Positions 59,165 to 64,000 of a stretch of DNA of 64,000 nt are shown here, one piece after another; within the stretch, counting starts at the first letter, position 1, and every line of letters starts with the position of its first letter. The notes under the pieces are model-generated. The model ran no database searches and was not told the origin of the DNA. It saw nothing but the letters and a program-made list of their open reading frames with translations. This DNA comes from Fremontodendron californicum (lineage: Eukaryota > Streptophyta > Magnoliopsida > Malvales > Malvaceae), in the NCBI GenBank assembly GCA_030761205.1, contig JAULJL010000033.1:3063501-3127500 (forward strand), written 5' to 3'. Position numbers and translations under genes: made by a program.

Positions 59165-60106
59165 ATGATGGAATTGAGCAATCTAACACTTGAAGAGTTG
59201 GCGGCATACATGAACATGCAGAATCAACAAGCCAATCTCACCTCCCCAGTTCAACAATTGACCATGGGAGGATGTCAAGGCCATCAAGGGTTCCAAGACC
59301 AACAGCATGATTATTACTCAAACACTTACCATGGGGGATGGTAAGATCATACTAATTATGGCTACTCGAAAAATTTCCAAGAAGTAGATCCTTATGCCAA
59401 TAACACTCATTCATCTAGCTTCAATCAATCATGGTCTCAAGAACCAGATCTTTTTCAACCATCACATATGACTCAAAACTCAGGTACTTTTTTAAAAGAT
59501 CTTGTCTATTCTCTTGTTACTGATACTTTGCAATTTCAACAGGAAACAAGGGAAAGCATCCAGAGTTTGGAAAAGCAAATGTGCCAATTGGCTAATAGTA
59601 TGGTGGGATGGGTAGCACAAAGATCTGAAGAACTCCCTACCCAAACAATGATTAACCCAAAAGAGAATGCTACTATTGTGACCTTGAGGAATGAGAAACA
59701 AAATGAGGATGAGACAAAATTAGAGATGGATTCTATTCTTGAGGATAATGAAGTCGCAAATCCAAATAAGAGTATTTCGGCACCTGAGGTAACATTTAAG
59801 GTTCCAATTTTTACTAATGTTTCTTTTCCATTTTTTCCTAGTAGATTTTCAAAGTTCAAGGAGGAGGAACATGAACAACACATGTCGAAAATCTTAAACA
59901 ACTTGTTTGTGGATGCCATTCAACAAGTATCAAAATATGCTCCATTCCTCGATGAAATATGCACCACAAAGGATGATGAAATAATATTTGTAATGGGGAA
60001 TGCATCCACTATTATGCAAAGAAAGTTTCCTATCAAACACATAAATTTGGGAAATTTCATGTATGATCCTGACAAGCCTAAAAAGCCAAGAAGGGGTGTT
60101 GGTTAG
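59165..60106 (+). pseudogene. Element D gag remnant
   Basis: Frame from ATG 59165 (MMELSNLTLEELAAYMNMQN) with one TAA at 59342, then open for 254 codons. It is Gln/Asn-rich at the start; the later part KVPIFTNVSFPFFPSRF ... DAIQQVSKYAPFLDEIC corresponds to the late gag region of Athila (compare APFPQRL ... DAIKQVPSYAKFLKDM in element C). The capsid domain itself is missing. It ends in RRGVG and runs into a pyrimidine tract. Function, if any, would be as a short structural or RNA-binding relic. Confidence 0.75.
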
Positions 60107-61939
60107 GTTCAAAACACTAACTCAAGTGTTAATTGGGAAGGCAGCCCAATTAAAGAAGAAATTGCCAACCTGCCATATTCAGATTTGCTTTCTCTTTCTC
60201 TTTCTTTTCCTTTTCCTTTTTCTTTTATTATTTTTATTTTTATTGTTTTTATTTTTATTTTTTATGTTTATTTGTTAATTTTTTGTTTAGTATTTTAGGA
60301 TAATTTAGGTTGCATGAGTTTGTTTTGTTTTGAGTCTTAGTTGTTCCTATTCTTATGTTATTAGTTCTTTTCTCTTACACATGATTCTTTTATTTGGGTT
60401 AATAGCATTACATTTAGGACAATGTAAGACTTAAGTGTGGGGGGAAAAATTTAGGATTTCTTTTATTTTTGTCTATTATTTTTTTATGAGTCTTTAATAT
60501 TATTATTATTTTTAGTGTGTTTTTAATACAATGATGAGATATGAATTGCATAGGTCTAAAACTAGTTTAGTAGTGAGAAGATTTTTCATGAGAATTAAGC
60601 TTGATATCATTTTTATGGAGCCAATGTGAATATGATATGTTGATTGAGAAAGAAGCATGTTTAGACTTAAAATTGACTTGTATAATCATCCTTATGAGTT
60701 TTGAGCCTATATAATTGATGCATTATACATATCAATCTAATTTCCTTCTTGAGTGCTCTTATGATTACATGATTCTCTAGAACTTGCTTTAAACCGTTTG
60801 AGACTATATTGATACATGTGATAACATGAAAATGATAGAGGCTTTAGGATTATAACCAGGGCCAAATAAGCCATCCATTATTGATGTTCCAAGAGAACAT
60901 CCCCCTAGTGAGCCAATTTTGAGCCTACATTGAATAAGCTATTTATTTGGTAACAACATCATACACCTAGCCTAAACACATTTATATCTTTACCCTTTTT
61001 CTAAACATGGACTATAATGTTTGAGACATATTGCAAAAATAAGGGATACTTTTTGAAAATTTGGGTTAGAACAAAAGATAAGTGTGGGGGAGGAGAAAGG
61101 TAAAAGTCAAGAGAAAAAAAAAAGGGAACATTGTAAAAATGCATTCCCATGAAAAAAAATTGAACCATCTCTTGAACTTCTAGTTAAAGAAAAGAAAAAG
61201 AATGTTACAAGGTTGGTTAGAATGAAGCAAAGGCTCAACATAAAATATTCAGCCTATGTGATTATGTACTTCGAAGGAATATTGAGAAAGTTTTATTTGC
61301 AAAACCTTATTTTGTCTCTAAATTCTATGAAGTCTTTGGAACCTTTGTAATACCTTTTATCTTTTATTCTTTAACCACATTATAACCCCTTGGCCCCATT
61401 ACAACCTTGAATAAAGACCTTTTGATTTTTGAAGTTGCATGATCTAAATAGTGGATAATAGGTGGACAAGCAAGCATATGGTAGAACTGTTTTCATGAGA
61501 CTGATTGAGTGTAAACACTTTACCACTAGTTGAGCCTTCTAGTTAAAAATTGAACTATTTTGATTGAGATATGTTATGTTAATATTGGCTTAACTCAAAC
61601 TATTTACATTCAAGCAAGATTTTTTGTGAATTTCTTTAAGCTATTGATTAGTTTATAAGACTTGTCCAATGATTATCTCTAATTTATATTGGAAGGATTA
61701 GTTGTAATTATTATTATTTTTTATTTTTTTAGTTTTTCTTATGTCTTCAATGTTTGTGGGTATCGTCCTAGTAAACCCTCACAAGACTAAACTCGTCCAC
61801 TAGGGACACCTAGGGGTTTAAAGGCTTGTGTCACATGCTAAGTGCCACTATGATATCCTACGAAAGTGGATTAGATTAGATTAAATTTTCTTATTTTGTT
61901 TTGCTCGAGGACTAGAAAAAAGCTAAGTGTAGGGTTATT
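60107..61939 (+). other. Element D 3' non-coding region, conserved with element C
   Basis: Starts with a T/C-rich simple repeat (60186-60275), then about 1.7 kb aligned with 24925-26640, including AAGTGTGGGGGG boxes near 60435 and 61080 and AAGTGTAGGGTTATT before the LTR. No gene. Confidence 0.75.
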
Positions 61940-62197
61940 TGATAAGCTCATAAAATATATATTTTATGCCTTTCTACCTTTAGTTTTTTTTATGTTTTCG
62001 ATCTTTATCTTGTTTACTTATAATATGTTTTTGAATTTTAGGTACAATAAGGAGAATAAAGTCAAAAGATGTCAATAATGATGGTAAAAGAGCTTACAAA
62101 ATCATAATCACAAGATGGAAGAAGACTTGGGAGTCAAGAATATCAATTTCTGGTTGAAAAGCAATCAGGCAGATTTGACCTCCGAAACTTGTTGTAA
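61940..62197 (+). repeat. Element D 3' LTR (truncated)
   Basis: 258 bp beginning TGATAAGCTCATAAAATATA that match the first part of the 5' LTR. It stops at TTGTTGTAAG, where element K begins. Confidence 0.8.
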
Positions 62198-64000
62198 GTG
62201 TTAGATATCATAGTATATATTAAGTATGTATATATATACGAAATACGTATTCTAATACGTAGGTTGTCGTACACAAATGATATCAAAGTGAATGAGAAAT
62301 TAGTCTCATTATTTACCTACTTGAAGAGGAAGGAAAGTTGGTTGAAGGTATGTGTGGTAGTCAATCCCACATAGGACTAAGAATGACTTTATCTTATAGT
62401 TTATATAAGCTAGAGTGTCATGTTGGGTTGGGCCCCAAGGGGCACCCAAGTTTTTGTGGAGGGTGAGCACCTACACAACTTGGGCTAGACCACACGCACG
62501 CGCCGCCGCCGCCGAGCCGGGCTGGGCTGGGTTGGGCCGGTCGGGTTTGGGTTTGGGTCAGTAATTAATTTTTTACTGCCCAACCAGCTTAATTTTGTCC
62601 AAACCGAACCAGCTCAACTCCAAGCACCCGAACCAGCTCAAATCCAACCAGCTTTATGTTTGTCCGAATAATTCTTCTTCTAGAATGTGTTTGTTCGGTT
62701 CCTTGCCTTTTTCTGAAGTGTCTTGCCTTTTGGATTGAACCGGTTCGTTGATTCAGACTTGTCTTTTGACCGAATCGGTTCATGTTCAACAGATGTGTCT
62801 GACCGAACAGACTTCTCTGTATCTATAAATAGGGTGTTTCTATCTGTCACTACTCACAAATTCACCGAAACTATTCTTGCTTTCTGAGAGAGAGACTTCA
62901 ACATTCTTCAGTTCGCTGTGTTGCATCCGGGTGTGCTCTCATTTGCAACGTATATCGAGGAAACCTGGGAGACGATTTGCATCGATACTGTAAGCACCTT
63001 AGACAGGCAAAAAACGTCTTAAGGTTAAAGGTCCAACCTTGACTCGATATTGATTTTTTCAAATCAATTACTGTAAGTGTCTTTGTTCGATTTTACATAT
63101 TTGTTGTAATCTGCTTCTATATATATCAAGTTCTTCTTTTATTTTCCGTTTATATTTTCACAGTTTATTTGTGAGATTTCGAATAATATTCTTATAACAT
63201 TCTTAAGACGTTTTTAATTTTGTTTCAAATATTTGTCATATACTGTGTCTATGCTTTGGTTCCAGTTACTGTTTGCTTCTTATATATAGAATGAGATTTC
63301 GTGATTGTGTATGACGTATACTTATATATACATGCTGCATATATATTTGTTTCTTTTTGTGAAAACTGTTCGTATTTATATTTTTACGCACTTGTTTCTA
63401 CTGAAGGTCTTAATTTCATAAGGAAATGAAAGACAAATGAAATGAGACTAACCGACTAGCAATTGCAGTCAAGATTTCTCTTACAGTTTTTTGCAATTGT
63501 TTTTTAGTCTCTAGTATTTCTTTGGTAAAGAATGTCAGAATATGTCTTTACTGCATGAAACTTTGTTGATTAGTAAAAGTTGTGACCGAATGGCTAAAAG
63601 ATTTTTCTTTTCTTATGCTTTGTGTTGATTCGGTCTTGGGGTAATAATTTATTCAAGTCGCCGCTTCATGCTTTTTATTTTTTGGCTTCTTATTTTTCCT
63701 GCTTTGTCTCGGTGGTTAAGTTTTAATTTTAAGAGATGCCGTTTCATGATGTTTGAAAGGTTATGGTTTTTTAAATTTCGGTATATTATATATATTTGTG
63801 ATATATATTTTTACTGTTTTTATAATTGTTTTTTATTTATATATATTGTTTGAATATATATAGTATATTCTTTTTTGTTTATTATATTTATTGTTTCGGT
63901 GATATATATATTGTTTATATATATATTTTTAATATTTAGATTTTTATACTACAAGTGTTTATTCTTAGTTACATTATTTTTGTAGTATAATTATATTTAT
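62198..64000 (+). mobile_element. Element K: start of another LTR element (leaves window)
   Basis: Sequence beginning TGTTAGATATCATAG interrupts the LTR of D. A TATA box TATAAATAG at 62824-62832 and a leader (GAGAGAGAGACTTCAACATTC) give LTR-like promoter architecture. A GC-rich island (GCGCCGCCGCCGCCGAG) lies near 62505. No LTR end, primer site or ORF is found before 64000; 63100-64000 is AT-rich with TATA runs. Superfamily is unassigned, perhaps copia. Confidence 0.55.

Larger units (their letters stand above)
57555..62197 (+). mobile_element. Element D: Athila-type non-autonomous derivative
   Basis: 5' LTR 57555-59029, tRNA-Asp-type primer site, a short gag remnant, then about 1.8 kb of non-coding DNA shared with element C, then the first 258 bp of a 3' LTR. 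Protease and pol are absent. The 3' LTR is cut by element K, so no target duplication can be read. Confidence 0.82.

Noticed and set aside
60063..60278. 71-codon ORF ending in a Phe/Leu run
   Set aside because: It is a translation of the T/C-rich simple repeat after the D gag remnant.

Overview
The window is plant nuclear DNA made almost entirely of nested LTR retrotransposons. It contains no recognisable host gene, rRNA or tRNA. Evidence for a plant, probably a eudicot, includes Ty3/gypsy lineages known only from plants (Athila-like, Tat-like with a second RNase H, a CRM-like chromovirus), Ty1/copia LTRs with an initiator-Met primer site, and a plant mobile domain ORF. The elements are named A to L below for reference.

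Layout. Bases 1-2384 are tandem repeats (56 bp and 65 bp units) in the 3' UTR of a very large Tat/Ogre-like element. Chromovirus A (2385-31703, target duplication TGATT) landed there. Tat element B (7179-30670, AAAGG) landed inside the integrase region of A. Athila-like element C (18404-28163, CTTAT) landed inside the antisense ORF of B. A chimeric tandem duplication follows (29646-32585 and 32856-35733). It copies the ends of B and A plus the start of the giant LTR, with a 275 bp piece of element H wedged between the copies. The giant LTR (34946-47650) is interrupted by the copia-type element H (36676-44617, CCTTA). It is followed by a primer site, a shrunken interior with 66 bp tandem repeats, and a further related LTR (49040-53774) that carries the solo LTR L. 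From 53775 come an inverted pair of copia LTRs (J), an inverted piece of the giant LTR/leader, a small Athila derivative D (57555-62197), and the start of another LTR element K that runs off the window.

Most interesting content. Element C has lost reverse transcriptase, RNase H and most of integrase, but carries two intact foreign ORFs between its pol remnant and its 3' LTR. One is a 178-residue protein with a basic stretch and a four-cysteine cluster (23146-23682). The other is an intronless, full-length LOG-type cytokinin-activating phosphoribohydrolase (24050-24697). A 13-A run lies 119 bp after the LOG stop, as if a polyadenylated RNA had been captured. The two LTRs of C differ at only about 16 of 1512 positions, so this cargo element moved recently.

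Element B carries a second cargo: an antisense ORF of about 2.8 kb with a plant mobile domain, a candidate promoter and a 5' UTR intron. It is now frameshifted and split by C. Order of events read from the nesting: giant Tat element, then A, then B, then C. H entered the giant LTR before the segmental duplication, which itself post-dates A and B.
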